From an uncultured Desulfuromusa sp. (GTDB lineage: Bacteria > Desulfobacterota > Desulfuromonadia > Desulfuromonadales > Geopsychrobacteraceae): a stretch of 64,000 nt of DNA. The notes under the pieces are model-generated. The model was not told where the DNA came from. It searched no databases and saw only the letters and a list, made by a program, of their open reading frames with translations. This document shows positions 9,513 to 17,079 of the stretch, piece after piece. How positions within the stretch are numbered: position 1 is the first letter of the stretch; every line of letters starts with the position of its first letter. The stretch is from NCBI RefSeq assembly GCF_963675815.1, contig NZ_OY776574.1, positions 2,102,001-2,166,000 of the forward strand, read 5' to 3'. Made by a program: the position numbers and the translations under genes.

Positions 9513-10175
9513 ATGAGTGATTGGATTACCTTCGCCCTGCCTAAAGGGCGGATCATGCAGGATTCAATGGAGTTATTTGCTCAAATCGGAATTACTTGCC
9601 CGGAGATGAGTGAAAAAAGCCGAAAACTGGTTTTTGAGAACGCAGAGCATAAATTTCGTTTCATGGCTGTCCGCGCCACAGATGTACCCACCTATGTCGA
9701 GTATGGTTGTGCAGATATCGGTGTCGTCGGCAAAGATACTTTGTTGGAACAGGGGAAGAATCTCTATGAACCCCTTGATCTCAAATTCGGGTATTGCCGA
9801 CTGGTTGTCGCCGAACCCAAAGCGTTGTTGAAATCAGATAACCCTCTGAACTGGTCAAACATCCGGGTTGCGACCAAGTACCCCAATATTACCGAGAAAT
9901 ATTTTGCCGCTAAAGGGATTCAGGTTGAACTGATCAAACTTTACGGTTCCATTGAGTTAGCGCCATTGGTGGGATTGTCGGAGCGGATTGTTGATCTGGT
10001 TTCAACCGGTGGCACACTTAAAGCCAATAATATGGTTGAAGTTGAAACCATTGCCGAAGTCACCAGCCGGTTGATTGTTAATCGTGCCAGTTTGAAAACC
10101 AAGCATGAACGCATCAGCAAAATTATCGATGGCTTGGAGACGGTTATTGGTGATGAGGTTAAAATATCTCTCTAA
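9513..10175 (+). CDS. hisG: ATP phosphoribosyltransferase catalytic subunit (short form)
   Basis: First enzyme of histidine synthesis, joining ATP and PRPP. At 220 residues this is the short HisG without the C-terminal regulatory domain. Short HisG needs the HisRS-like partner HisZ (known for the family), which is not in this window and must lie elsewhere. The N-terminus WITFALPKGRIMQDSMELF and the PRPP-site region DLVSTGGTLKANNM are typical. First gene of the his block. Confidence 0.96.
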   Translation: MSDWITFALPKGRIMQDSMELFAQIGITCPEMSEKSRKLVFENAEHKFRFMAVRATDVPTYVEYGCADIGVVGKDTLLEQGKNLYEPLDLKFGYCRLVVAEPKALLKSDNPLNWSNIRVATKYPNITEKYFAAKGIQVELIKLYGSIELAPLVGLSERIVDLVSTGGTLKANNMVEVETIAEVTSRLIVNRASLKTKHERISKIIDGLETVIGDEVKISL

Positions 10176-10190
10176 GTTGTGGAGTCCCGT

Positions 10191-11483
10191 ATGATGAGAA
10201 TTTTAAAGTTTAGTGATCCTGATTTCCCCGCTGAGCTGCAACGGATAGAACAGCGCGCGGATGAGGTTCCTGATTCTGTTGAGGAAACCGTCAAGGCTAT
10301 TATTGCTGATGTCAGACAGCGTGGTGATGTTGCGCTGTTTGAACTGAGTGCCAAATTTGACCGGATTGATCTGACGGCCGAGACGATCGAAGTCAGCGCC
10401 GCTGAAATGGACACGGCCTTGGCTGCGGTCAGTTCTGAATCATTGGCGGCGTTGCAGCTGGCAGCAGACCGGATTGCAGCCTATCACGCAAAACAGAAGC
10501 AGGAAACCTGGCTGTCAACCGACGAGAATGATGTTCTCCTCGGGCAGATGGTGCGGCCACTGGATCGGGTTGGAATCTATGTTCCCGGCGGGAAAGCGGC
10601 TTATCCTTCTTCGGTGTTGATGAATGCGGTTCCCGCCAAAGTCGCCGGAGTGGCTGAAGTGATCATGGTGGTTCCGATGCCGGGTGGTGACGTGAATCCC
10701 CATGTTTTAGCTGCGGCAAAAATTGCCGGGGTTGATCGCATTTTCAAACTTGGCGGTGCGCAGGCCGTTGCAGCGTTGGCTTACGGGACAGAATCTATAC
10801 CCAGGGTCGACAAGATTACCGGCCCGGGAAATATTTACGTTGCGATCGCAAAAAAACTGGTTTTCGGACAGGTTGATATCGATATGATCGCCGGACCGAG
10901 TGAGATTCTGGTGATTAACGATGGTAGCGGTGATGCTGCCTACATTGCTGCAGACTTATTGTCCCAAGCTGAGCACGATGAATTAGCTTCGGCGATTCTT
11001 GTGACCAGTTCTGAAGCGATGGCGGTTGCCGTTCAGGACGAAGTTGAAAAACAATTACAACAGCTCAGCCGGGAAACCATTGCACGGCAATCCATTGATG
11101 ATTTCGGAGCGATTATTCTTGCCGAAGATTTGCCTGAAGCGATTGAGTTTTCGAATCGGATTGCTCCCGAACATCTTGAACTTGCGGTTGATAACCCTTT
11201 TGCAATCTTATCTGCAATTCGGCATGCCGGTGCAATATTTATGGGCCACCACACACCGGAAGCTGCCGGGGATTATCTGGCCGGGCCGAATCATACTCTG
11301 CCGACCGGCGGGACAGCACGTTTCTTTTCGCCGTTATCTCTGGATGATTTTGTTAAAAAGTCGAGTATCCTTTCATTTTCAGAAGATGGATTGCAGCGGC
11401 TGGGTAAAGATATTATCCAGATTGCTGAATTGGAAGGGCTGGAGGCACACGCCAAGTCTGTCTCTATCCGTTTGAAGAAATAA
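10191..11483 (+). CDS. hisD: Histidinol dehydrogenase
   Basis: Zinc enzyme making L-histidine from histidinol in two NAD-dependent oxidations. About 430 residues. Seen are GKAAYPSSVLMN, the KITGPGNIYVA motif, LLSQAEHDELAS (zinc ligands) and NRIAPEHLEL with the catalytic Glu-His pair. A GTG at 10179 is in frame, but GGAG at 10181-10184 points to the ATG at 10191. Separated from hisG by 15 bases. Confidence 0.97.
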   Translation: MMRILKFSDPDFPAELQRIEQRADEVPDSVEETVKAIIADVRQRGDVALFELSAKFDRIDLTAETIEVSAAEMDTALAAVSSESLAALQLAADRIAAYHAKQKQETWLSTDENDVLLGQMVRPLDRVGIYVPGGKAAYPSSVLMNAVPAKVAGVAEVIMVVPMPGGDVNPHVLAAAKIAGVDRIFKLGGAQAVAALAYGTESIPRVDKITGPGNIYVAIAKKLVFGQVDIDMIAGPSEILVINDGSGDAAYIAADLLSQAEHDELASAILVTSSEAMAVAVQDEVEKQLQQLSRETIARQSIDDFGAIILAEDLPEAIEFSNRIAPEHLELAVDNPFAILSAIRHAGAIFMGHHTPEAAGDYLAGPNHTLPTGGTARFFSPLSLDDFVKKSSILSFSEDGLQRLGKDIIQIAELEGLEAHAKSVSIRLKK

Positions 11484-11548
11484 CTCTGAGAGGTGAACCT
11501 CTGCGTTCGCCCGGGCAGAAAGAGGTTTGCCACCACAGGAGAAATGAT

Positions 11549-12139
11549 ATGTCCCGTACAGCAAAAATCAGCCGTGAAACCAAAGAGACCAATATCAGTA
11601 TCGAACTGAATCTCGATGGTTCAGGTCAGCACCATATTGAAAGCCCGGTTCCTTTTTTCAACCATATGCTTTCTGCCGTCGCGCGGCACGGCTTTTTCGA
11701 TCTGACTGTTATGGCCAGCGGTGATACTGAAATTGATGCTCACCATACGGTTGAGGATCTGGGTATTGTTCTTGGGGAAGCGTTCAAGAAAGCACTGGGA
11801 GACAAGTCCGGAGTGCGTCGTTTTGGTCGCTCGACCATGCCCATGCATGAAGCTTTGTCTTCAGTCGTTATCGATTTTTCCGGCAGACCCTTTCTGGTTT
11901 TCAATGTTGATCTGCCAAAGGCTAAGGTTGGTGACTTTGATACCGAACTGGTGGCGGAGTTTTTTGTCGCCTTCTGTAACCATTCGGGAGCCAATATCCA
12001 TGTGAATCTGGCCTATGGTGACAATCTGCACCATATCATCGAGGGGATTTTTAAGGCTTTTGGCCGCGCTCTGGATGAGGCAACCGGTCTCGACCCCCGG
12101 ATTCATGGGGTGTTGTCGACAAAAGGGAGTTTGGAGTAG
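11549..12139 (+). CDS. hisB: Imidazoleglycerol-phosphate dehydratase
   Basis: Monofunctional dehydratase, 196 residues, lacking the N-terminal histidinol-phosphatase domain found in enterobacterial HisB. The two metal-binding motifs are seen as AHHTVED and NLHHIIEGIFKAF. AGGAGA precedes the ATG. It is followed by a 338-base insert-like region rather than directly by hisH. No hisC is found between hisD and hisB. Confidence 0.96.
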   Translation: MSRTAKISRETKETNISIELNLDGSGQHHIESPVPFFNHMLSAVARHGFFDLTVMASGDTEIDAHHTVEDLGIVLGEAFKKALGDKSGVRRFGRSTMPMHEALSSVVIDFSGRPFLVFNVDLPKAKVGDFDTELVAEFFVAFCNHSGANIHVNLAYGDNLHHIIEGIFKAFGRALDEATGLDPRIHGVLSTKGSLE

Positions 12140-12477
12140 CATAAATCTCTTCTGGGACATGTCTTTGTTGCGTGTCCCCGGAATACGGGTTAATGACCCA
12201 AAAGAAAAGGTCGTGGGGTAGCGACCCCATCCGCCGCCTGACTCTTTTGTTGTGCCACAAAAGAGTCAGCAGAAAAGGGCACCCGAGCTCCTTGCCCACT
12301 ATAGCCTGTGGCCATAGCGGGTTCCCTCCGTTCCGCAGCTGTTTTGAGGAGCGGCAAAAACTCGGGCTGGATCACTCAAACATTTGTCGCTCTCATTCTC
12401 AAATCAGCTGCTCTACTCTGGCTGCGTTACACGGGAACGGGAGAAGATAGATACTTTTATCGGAGTAGAAGACGTAT
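12140..12477 (+). repeat. Palindrome-rich intergenic element splitting the his block
   Basis: A 338-base gene-free stretch. It contains a perfect 13-bp hairpin CTGACTCTTTTGT (12238-12250) and ACAAAAGAGTCAG (12257-12269), and a smaller TGGGGT/ACCCCA hairpin just before. The sequence is GC-richer than the flanks and open in more than one frame without any protein-like product. It resembles the interspersed intergenic repeats that occur in many copies in proteobacterial genomes; copy number cannot be judged from one window. Confidence 0.5.
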
Positions 12478-13101
12478 ATGATTAATATTATTGACTACGA
12501 GATGGGCAACTTGCGTAGCGTTGAAAAGGCTTTTGAGAGCCTTGGATTCGAGGTGCGTGTGAGTGCTGATCCAAACGATATAAAAACATCAGACAAGGTT
12601 GTTTTGCCTGGAGTCGGAGCGTTCCGGGACTGTATCCATCATTTTCGTGATGGCGGTTTTGTCAAGCCATTGCTGGCACATATTGATGCCGGAAAGCCCA
12701 TGCTGGGCATCTGTGTCGGTATGCAGATGCTGTTTGATGAAAGTGAAGAGTTCGGCCGTCACCAGGGATTGGGATTGATTCCGGGGAAGGTCGTGCGTTT
12801 TCCCTCCGGAATGGTGGAGAATGGTGAGCGCCTCAAGGTGCCGCACATGGGGTGGAACAACATCAACATTCAGCAACCATCACCCCTTTTTAAAGGCACT
12901 GAAGATCAAAGCTTCGTCTATTTTGTTCATTCCTACTATTGTGAAGCCGAAAATAAGAGCGATATTGCTGCGAGTTGTCGTTATGGCGACGTTGAGTTCT
13001 GTGCTTCTCTCTGGCGCGATAACATTATGGCAACCCAGTTTCACCCTGAAAAAAGTCAGACGATTGGACTGAACATTTTTAAAAATTTTGGAGAACTATA
13101 A
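12478..13101 (+). CDS. hisH: Imidazole glycerol phosphate synthase, glutaminase subunit
   Basis: Class I glutamine amidotransferase that supplies ammonia to HisF. 207 residues. The nucleophile cysteine lies in GICVGMQMLF and the catalytic histidine and glutamate in QFHPEKS. The N-terminus INIIDYEMGNLRSVEKAF is canonical. HisA starts two bases after its stop. Confidence 0.97.
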   Translation: MINIIDYEMGNLRSVEKAFESLGFEVRVSADPNDIKTSDKVVLPGVGAFRDCIHHFRDGGFVKPLLAHIDAGKPMLGICVGMQMLFDESEEFGRHQGLGLIPGKVVRFPSGMVENGERLKVPHMGWNNINIQQPSPLFKGTEDQSFVYFVHSYYCEAENKSDIAASCRYGDVEFCASLWRDNIMATQFHPEKSQTIGLNIFKNFGEL

Positions 13102-13103
13102 AG

Positions 13104-13841
13104 GTGATTATTCTACCTGCAATCGATCTTAAAGAGGGACACTGTGTTCGCCTGGAACAGGGTCTGATGGACAAAGACACGGTTTACAATGATGATCCCG
13201 CCGCCCAGGCTCTTCTCTGGCAGAAACAAGGGGGAGAATTCCTTCATATTGTTGATCTTGATGGGGCTTTTGCCGGGGTGCCGAAAAATAAAGCGGCAAT
13301 CCGGTCTATTGTCAAGGCCATTGATATCCCGTCTGAGTTGGGTGGCGGTATCCGCGATCTTGAAACCATCGAGGCCTATCTGGATTTGGGAATAACGCGG
13401 GTGATTCTCGGCACGATTGCCAAAGAGAATCCCGGACTGGTCAAGGAAGCCTGCCGCAAATTCCCAGGACAAATCGTTGTTGGCATCGATGCCAAAGATG
13501 GTCTGGTGGCGGTACGTGGCTGGGCTGATGTGACCGAGAAAAAAGCCACTGAGATGGCCAGGGAGATGGAAGGTTTCGGGGTTGAAGCGATCATTTATAC
13601 CGATATCTCCCGTGACGGTATGATGCAGGGACCAAATATCGAGGCAACCCGCGCTTTGGCGGAAGCGATCAGCATTCCGGTGATTGCTTCCGGTGGTTTG
13701 TCAACTCTGGACGATATCCGTAGGTTGCTCAAGATTGAGTCTTCCGGGGTGACCGGGGTGATTACCGGGAAAGCGATCTACTCTGGAGCTATTAATTTGC
13801 GACAAGCTGTGGCTCTGACAAAAGGGGGATGCTTATGTTGA
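13104..13841 (+). CDS. hisA: ProFAR isomerase
   Basis: Amadori isomerase (BBM II isomerase) of the histidine pathway, a 245-residue TIM barrel. The catalytic aspartates are in the N-terminal PAIDLKEG motif and in YTDISRDGMMQG. GTG start immediately after hisH, and its 3' end overlaps hisF by 7 bases, implying translational coupling. Confidence 0.96.
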   Translation: MIILPAIDLKEGHCVRLEQGLMDKDTVYNDDPAAQALLWQKQGGEFLHIVDLDGAFAGVPKNKAAIRSIVKAIDIPSELGGGIRDLETIEAYLDLGITRVILGTIAKENPGLVKEACRKFPGQIVVGIDAKDGLVAVRGWADVTEKKATEMAREMEGFGVEAIIYTDISRDGMMQGPNIEATRALAEAISIPVIASGGLSTLDDIRRLLKIESSGVTGVITGKAIYSGAINLRQAVALTKGGCLC

Positions 13842-14602
13842 CCAAACGGATTATCCCCTGTCTCGATGTTAAAGACGGTCGCGTCGTCAAAGGGGTGAAC
13901 TTTGTCGGCTTGCGTGATGCCGGAGATCCGGTTGAAGCCGCAGAAGCCTATAGCGATCAGGGTGCTGATGAACTGACTTTTCTGGACATCACTGCCAGTA
14001 GCGATAACCGGGGGATTATTCTTGATGTTGTTGCCAAGACGGCCGAGCGTGTGTTTATGCCGTTAACTGTTGGTGGCGGTGTTCGTGAAATTGCTGATAT
14101 TCGCAACCTGCTCAATGCCGGGGCAGATAAGGTTTCGATTAACACTGCGGCGGTGCAAAATCCCGAATTTGTCCGCAAGGCAGCAGAGCGTTTTGGCAGT
14201 CAGTGTATTGTTGTTGCGATTGATGCTCGCCGGGTCCCTTTTTCTGAGCCTCTGGCGTGGGAGGTTTACACCCATGGTGGTCGTAAAGAAACTGGAATCG
14301 ATGCTATTGCATGGGCACAGCAGATGGAACGCCTGGGCTGTGGTGAAATTCTCCTGACGTCGATGGATTGTGACGGCACTAAAGATGGTTATGATATTGC
14401 CCTTACTCGCGCGGTCAGTGATGCCGTTGAAATCCCGGTGATTGCTTCCGGTGGTGTCGGCAATCTGGAGCATATCCGTGAAGGACTTGTTGAAGGGGGA
14501 GCCAGTGCTGCTCTGGCAGCATCCATCTTCCATTTCAAAGAGTACACCATCGCTGAATGTAAAGAATATCTGCAGGAAAGTGGCGTTGCAGCCAGAATTT
14601 AA
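13835..14602 (+). CDS. hisF: Imidazole glycerol phosphate synthase, cyclase subunit
   Basis: Cyclase that, with HisH, makes IGP and AICAR. A TIM barrel of about 255 residues starting MLTKRIIPCLDVKDGRVVKG. An in-frame ATG at 13829 exists, but AGGGGG at 13823-13828 fits the ATG at 13835. The C-terminal phosphate-binding loops (IASGGVGNLEHI) are present. The overlap with hisA supports a single transcript. Confidence 0.97.
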   Translation: MLTKRIIPCLDVKDGRVVKGVNFVGLRDAGDPVEAAEAYSDQGADELTFLDITASSDNRGIILDVVAKTAERVFMPLTVGGGVREIADIRNLLNAGADKVSINTAAVQNPEFVRKAAERFGSQCIVVAIDARRVPFSEPLAWEVYTHGGRKETGIDAIAWAQQMERLGCGEILLTSMDCDGTKDGYDIALTRAVSDAVEIPVIASGGVGNLEHIREGLVEGGASAALAASIFHFKEYTIAECKEYLQESGVAARI

Positions 14603-14622
14603 TTCACTACAGGACGATGATC

Positions 14623-14967
14623 ATGTCTGAAAAAAACAGCAACAATGAGCAGGATATTCTTGACGCAGTCTACCAGATTGTTCAGCAGCGGAAGCAGATG
14701 GCTGACGGGGAAAAATCTTACGTTAAATCTTTATTTGATAAAGGTTTGGATAAAATTCTCAGTAAAATTGGTGAAGAGGCGACAGAAACGGCTGTTGCCG
14801 GCAAAGGGGGTAATCGGGAAGAGATTGTTTACGAAGCGGCTGATCTGTTTTTTCATGTGCTGGTATTGCTGGGATATTACGATTTACCACCGGAAAAGGT
14901 ATATGCTGAGTTGCGCCGTCGCTTTGGAGTGTCGGGGATTGAAGAAAAAGCGAGTCGTGAGAAGTAA
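14623..14967 (+). CDS. hisE: Phosphoribosyl-ATP pyrophosphatase
   Basis: Removes pyrophosphate from PR-ATP. An all-helical MazG-like protein of about 114 residues with the metal-binding IGEEATETAVAG motif. It is a stand-alone HisE; the cyclohydrolase HisI is not fused and is absent from the window. An ATG at 14617 is also in frame; AGGACG spacing favours 14623. Last gene of the his block. Confidence 0.94.
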   Translation: MSEKNSNNEQDILDAVYQIVQQRKQMADGEKSYVKSLFDKGLDKILSKIGEEATETAVAGKGGNREEIVYEAADLFFHVLVLLGYYDLPPEKVYAELRRRFGVSGIEEKASREK

Positions 14968-15017
14968 AGTTTTTGACTGCCTGATGAAAATTTGATTTTT
15001 GAATATGGAGATTTAAA

Positions 15018-15215
15018 ATGCTTAGGATCCAGACAGATCATGTGACCGTAGAAATTGAACTCAATTCACATTTCTATTTAAAAAGAGGTGACGCAGAAGA
15101 TGATAGTATCCGGGTGGCGTGGAACGACCTGGAAGATTCTGCTGCTGCCAACCTCAAGCAGTTTGCTGAAATGATAGAAGGAACCTTGGAGGGGATGATT
15201 CCCAAGGCAGAATAA
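15018..15215 (+). CDS. Small acidic protein of unknown function
   Basis: A 65-residue acidic protein with no signal peptide or membrane segment; the C-terminal half looks helical (LKQFAEMIEGTLEGMIP). GGAG lies upstream of the ATG, and it sits between hisE and a strong terminator, so it is probably the last cistron of the his transcript. I do not recognise a family. Confidence 0.6.
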   Translation: MLRIQTDHVTVEIELNSHFYLKRGDAEDDSIRVAWNDLEDSAAANLKQFAEMIEGTLEGMIPKAE

Positions 15216-15237
15216 AGAATAGCCGCAAAGATAGTTA

Positions 15238-15272
15238 AAAGGCCGTTCCAGAAGGAGCGGCCTTTGTTTTTT
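15238..15272 (+). terminator. Rho-independent terminator
   Basis: Stem AAAGGCCGTTCC and GGAGCGGCCTTT (one wobble pair) followed by a T-rich tail, closing the his-block transcript. Confidence 0.9.
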
Positions 15273-15304
15273 GCAAATAAAGTTGTGATTTTTTCTGCTG
15301 AGTG

Positions 15305-15631
15305 TCAGTCGGAGTTTTGTTTATCAGCAGTTAGATGCAATCTGCAATGAAAGCAGCGTCTGACCGGGCGGAACAGGAAGCCGTTCATGTGAAAGCAGTT
15401 TCCACATTGGGGACATCTCACCAGAGCAAGCAAGGCTACGGTGATAATCAGAAAGAAAATCCAGACGAGAAAGACAATACCGACAGCTTGATTAGGCTGA
15501 GTGGATCGAAGTGCAACGAGCATAGCTGGTAAGTAAGCCATAATTGTGATCCAGAAATACCAGCGCCGCCGGCGGATTTTCCGGAGACCGGACTTCAATT
15601 CTTGAGGGCTGACCTCTTCTATTTCATCCAT
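15305..15631 (-). CDS. Two-helix membrane protein with C-terminal zinc ribbon (copy 2)
   Basis: About 108 residues. A basic segment (LRKIRRRRW) precedes two membrane helices, and a treble-clef-like Cys motif CPQCGNCF plus CFHC lies at the C-terminus, probably on the cytoplasmic face. The chosen start is the ATG at 15631, which has GGGAGGT just upstream; an in-frame ATG at 15655 lacks one. It is clearly paralogous to the next minus-strand gene (15709-16071), sharing the KIRKRRW, YLPAM and RCPxCG blocks. Function unknown. Confidence 0.75.
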   Translation of the reverse strand: MDEIEEVSPQELKSGLRKIRRRRWYFWITIMAYLPAMLVALRSTQPNQAVGIVFLVWIFFLIITVALLALVRCPQCGNCFHMNGFLFRPVRRCFHCRLHLTADKQNSD

Positions 15632-15708
15632 TATGACCTCCCGGGAATCTATCAATAATCCATAATCGTGGTTAGAGACTACTTGGTTTACGTGCTCAGA
15701 GCAATTAA

Positions 15709-16071
15709 CTATTTTTTCTTTGCGTATTTTGCTTCAGGAGGTTCTGCCTCTGCAGCCCTTTTGTCGGCATTGATGTGAAGTGCACAGTGCAGGCAGCGCC
15801 GGAAGGGAAGAAAGGTTGGTCCATGGGTATGGAAGTACTCACCGCATCGAGGACAGCGAACAATACAGGCGAAAACAACAGCAATGATGAGCAAAATAAT
15901 CCAGACAATAAAAACAAACGTGGCCCGGGATCGATAATTAGGGGAATCAAGGGCGATCATCATTGCCGGGAGGTAGACGAGAATAACAATCCAGAGAAAC
16001 CAGCGCCGCTTGCGGATTTTTTTTAAGCTTTCCCGGTATTCAACCGGATCTACTGGTTTGTGTTCATTCAT
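15709..16071 (-). CDS. Two-helix membrane protein with C-terminal zinc ribbon (copy 1)
   Basis: 120 residues, upstream tandem paralogue of the gene at 15305-15631. Order: charged N-terminus with KKIRKRRW, helix 1 (around LWIVILVYLPAMMIAL), helix 2 (around FVFIVWIILLIIAVVF), then RCPRCGEYFH and RRCLHCALH supplying four cysteines for zinc, and a Lys-rich tail. I do not recognise a named family. The tandem pair points the opposite way from the miniprotein cassette that follows. Confidence 0.75.
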   Translation of the reverse strand: MNEHKPVDPVEYRESLKKIRKRRWFLWIVILVYLPAMMIALDSPNYRSRATFVFIVWIILLIIAVVFACIVRCPRCGEYFHTHGPTFLPFRRCLHCALHINADKRAAEAEPPEAKYAKKK

Positions 16072-16315
16072 CTTCGGTCATCTCGCAGAAGCTGTATTGT
16101 GAAGGTGAGATACTACTTATTTTGCCTCGAGAGATCAATGCCGAAGCTGTTGCCGTGGGCTCAGGTTTATTTTTCACAACTCCTTCTGGTTGTGCATAAA
16201 TAAAATATTTACCCGAATAAAAATATATACAATTTATATTATTGCTTAATCTCTTTAGATTTTAGTCACTTAAGTCGTTCACTCCTTTCCCTGTCGGCTT
16301 TTCTCTTCGTGAAGT

Positions 16316-16334
16316 TGTATATCTCTTTCATACA
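16316..16334 (+). promoter_or_regulatory. Putative enhancer (activator) site, cassette 1
   Basis: Dyad TGTATATCTCTTTCATACA, 98 bases upstream of the sigma-54 promoter. Near-identical dyads lie at the same distance before cassettes 2 (23209) and 3 (25628), which is why I read it as a binding site for a sigma-54 activator. Confidence 0.6.
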
Positions 16335-16431
16335 GAAGAATTTTTCACCAAGCTCAGATATTTTTAAAAAAGAATAGATTTAATCCTTTTATTTCAGCAT
16401 GTTGCCGTGTTTTGAAATTTATTTTCCAAAG

Positions 16432-16448
16432 TTGGCACGGACACTGCT
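16432..16448 (+). promoter_or_regulatory. Sigma-54 promoter, cassette 1
   Basis: TTGGCACGGACACTGCT: GG and GC elements separated by exactly ten bases, matching the -24/-12 consensus for RpoN. Transcription would start near 16459, leaving a leader of about 48 bases to the A1 start. Confidence 0.85.
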
Positions 16449-16506
16449 TTATATCTGGTCATAAGCGAAACAAAACAGTTAATCAAACATAGAGATGGAG
16501 GATGTC

Positions 16507-16731
16507 ATGAAAAACACTTTACGCAATACCTTAATCGCCCTGATCACTTTTTCTTCTTCTGCTTTTGCTGCAGGTAGCACCAGTGCAAGCGGCGGTGGTT
16601 TACTCCTCTCTTTGTTTATCGGCTTCTTTGCTCTGATCATCGTCTGCCAACTGGTACCGGCAACCATCATGCTGGTCGGAACCCTCAGGGGATTGTTTGG
16701 ACGCGATCGTAAGGAAGTGACAACTCACTAA
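16507..16731 (+). CDS. Miniprotein A1: exported single-helix membrane peptide
   Basis: 74 residues. A signal peptide ends SSSAFA at residue 21, leaving a mature peptide of 53: a short Gly/Ser-rich N-terminus, one membrane helix (LLLSLFIGFFALIIVCQLVP) and a basic tail (RGLFGRDRKE), so the C-terminus should face the cytoplasm. An in-frame ATG at 16495 overlaps the GGAGG ribosome binding site, so I use 16507. The core GFFALIIVCQLVPA is shared with miniprotein B. Its protein is identical to A2. I do not recognise any family. Confidence 0.8.
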   Translation: MKNTLRNTLIALITFSSSAFAAGSTSASGGGLLLSLFIGFFALIIVCQLVPATIMLVGTLRGLFGRDRKEVTTH

Positions 16732-16794
16732 GACTTCAAGCGAAACAAAAATATATCAACGAAACTCAACACAACAATTTAAAAGGAGACCATC

Positions 16795-17016
16795 ATGAAA
16801 GCTATTATCACAACATTGAGCCTGATCCTCTTCGCTGTTCCTGCTTTTGCTGTCGACACAACCCAGACCTATAACAGCGGTATTCTTGTTCTTCTGTTTG
16901 TCGGTTTCTGTGCGTTGCTGATCATTGCCCAACTGGTTCCCGCTGTATTGACTCTGTTCGGCATGACCAAAGCTGCTGTTCAAGGATCACGCAAGACTGC
17001 TTCAGCTAAAAACTAA
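16795..17016 (+). CDS. Miniprotein B1: exported single-helix membrane peptide
   Basis: 73 residues with a signal peptide ending VPAFA (residue 19) and a 54-residue mature form beginning VDTTQTYNSG. One membrane helix with GFCALLIIAQLVPAVL, then a Lys/Arg-rich tail. AAAAGGAG precedes the ATG. It lies 63 bases after A1 and before a terminator, so A and B form a bicistron. A and B align over the membrane core (GF-AL-I--QLVPA) and are therefore likely ancient paralogues. Function unknown. Confidence 0.8.
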   Translation: MKAIITTLSLILFAVPAFAVDTTQTYNSGILVLLFVGFCALLIIAQLVPAVLTLFGMTKAAVQGSRKTASAKN

Positions 17017-17040
17017 GAATAAAAAATCCTCCGCTTCACA

Positions 17041-17070
17041 AAAAAGGGCAGCCAATCGGCTGCCCTTTTT
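17041..17070. terminator. Bidirectional terminator, cassette 1 and muiA-like gene
   Basis: Perfect 13-bp stem AAAAAGGGCAGCC (17041-17053) and GGCTGCCCTTTTT (17058-17070) with a four-base loop. A/T tracts on both sides let it serve the convergent gene ending at 17080 too. Confidence 0.93.
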
Positions 17071-17079
17071 ATGTGTGTA

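Larger units (their letters stand above)
16072..16506 (+). promoter_or_regulatory. Control region of miniprotein cassette 1
   Basis: A 435-base, very AT-rich gap. It carries a half-site TATATACA (16224-16231), the dyad at 16316-16334, the sigma-54 promoter at 16432-16448 and a leader ending in GGAGG before the A1 start codon. The same order recurs upstream of cassettes 2 and 3. Confidence 0.7.
16432..17070 (+). repeat. Direct repeat, copy 1 (miniprotein cassette)
   Basis: About 640 bases from the sigma-54 promoter to the terminator, nearly identical to 23325-23966 at a constant offset of 6,893 bases. The offset becomes 6,896 after one codon insertion near the end of gene B. A1 and A2 proteins are identical; most differences are silent or lie in the C-terminal tail of B. 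Confidence 0.95.

Noticed and set aside
12172..12450. Open frames on both strands between hisB and hisH
   Set aside because: They run through palindromes of an intergenic repeat and overlap each other; no conserved protein pattern.
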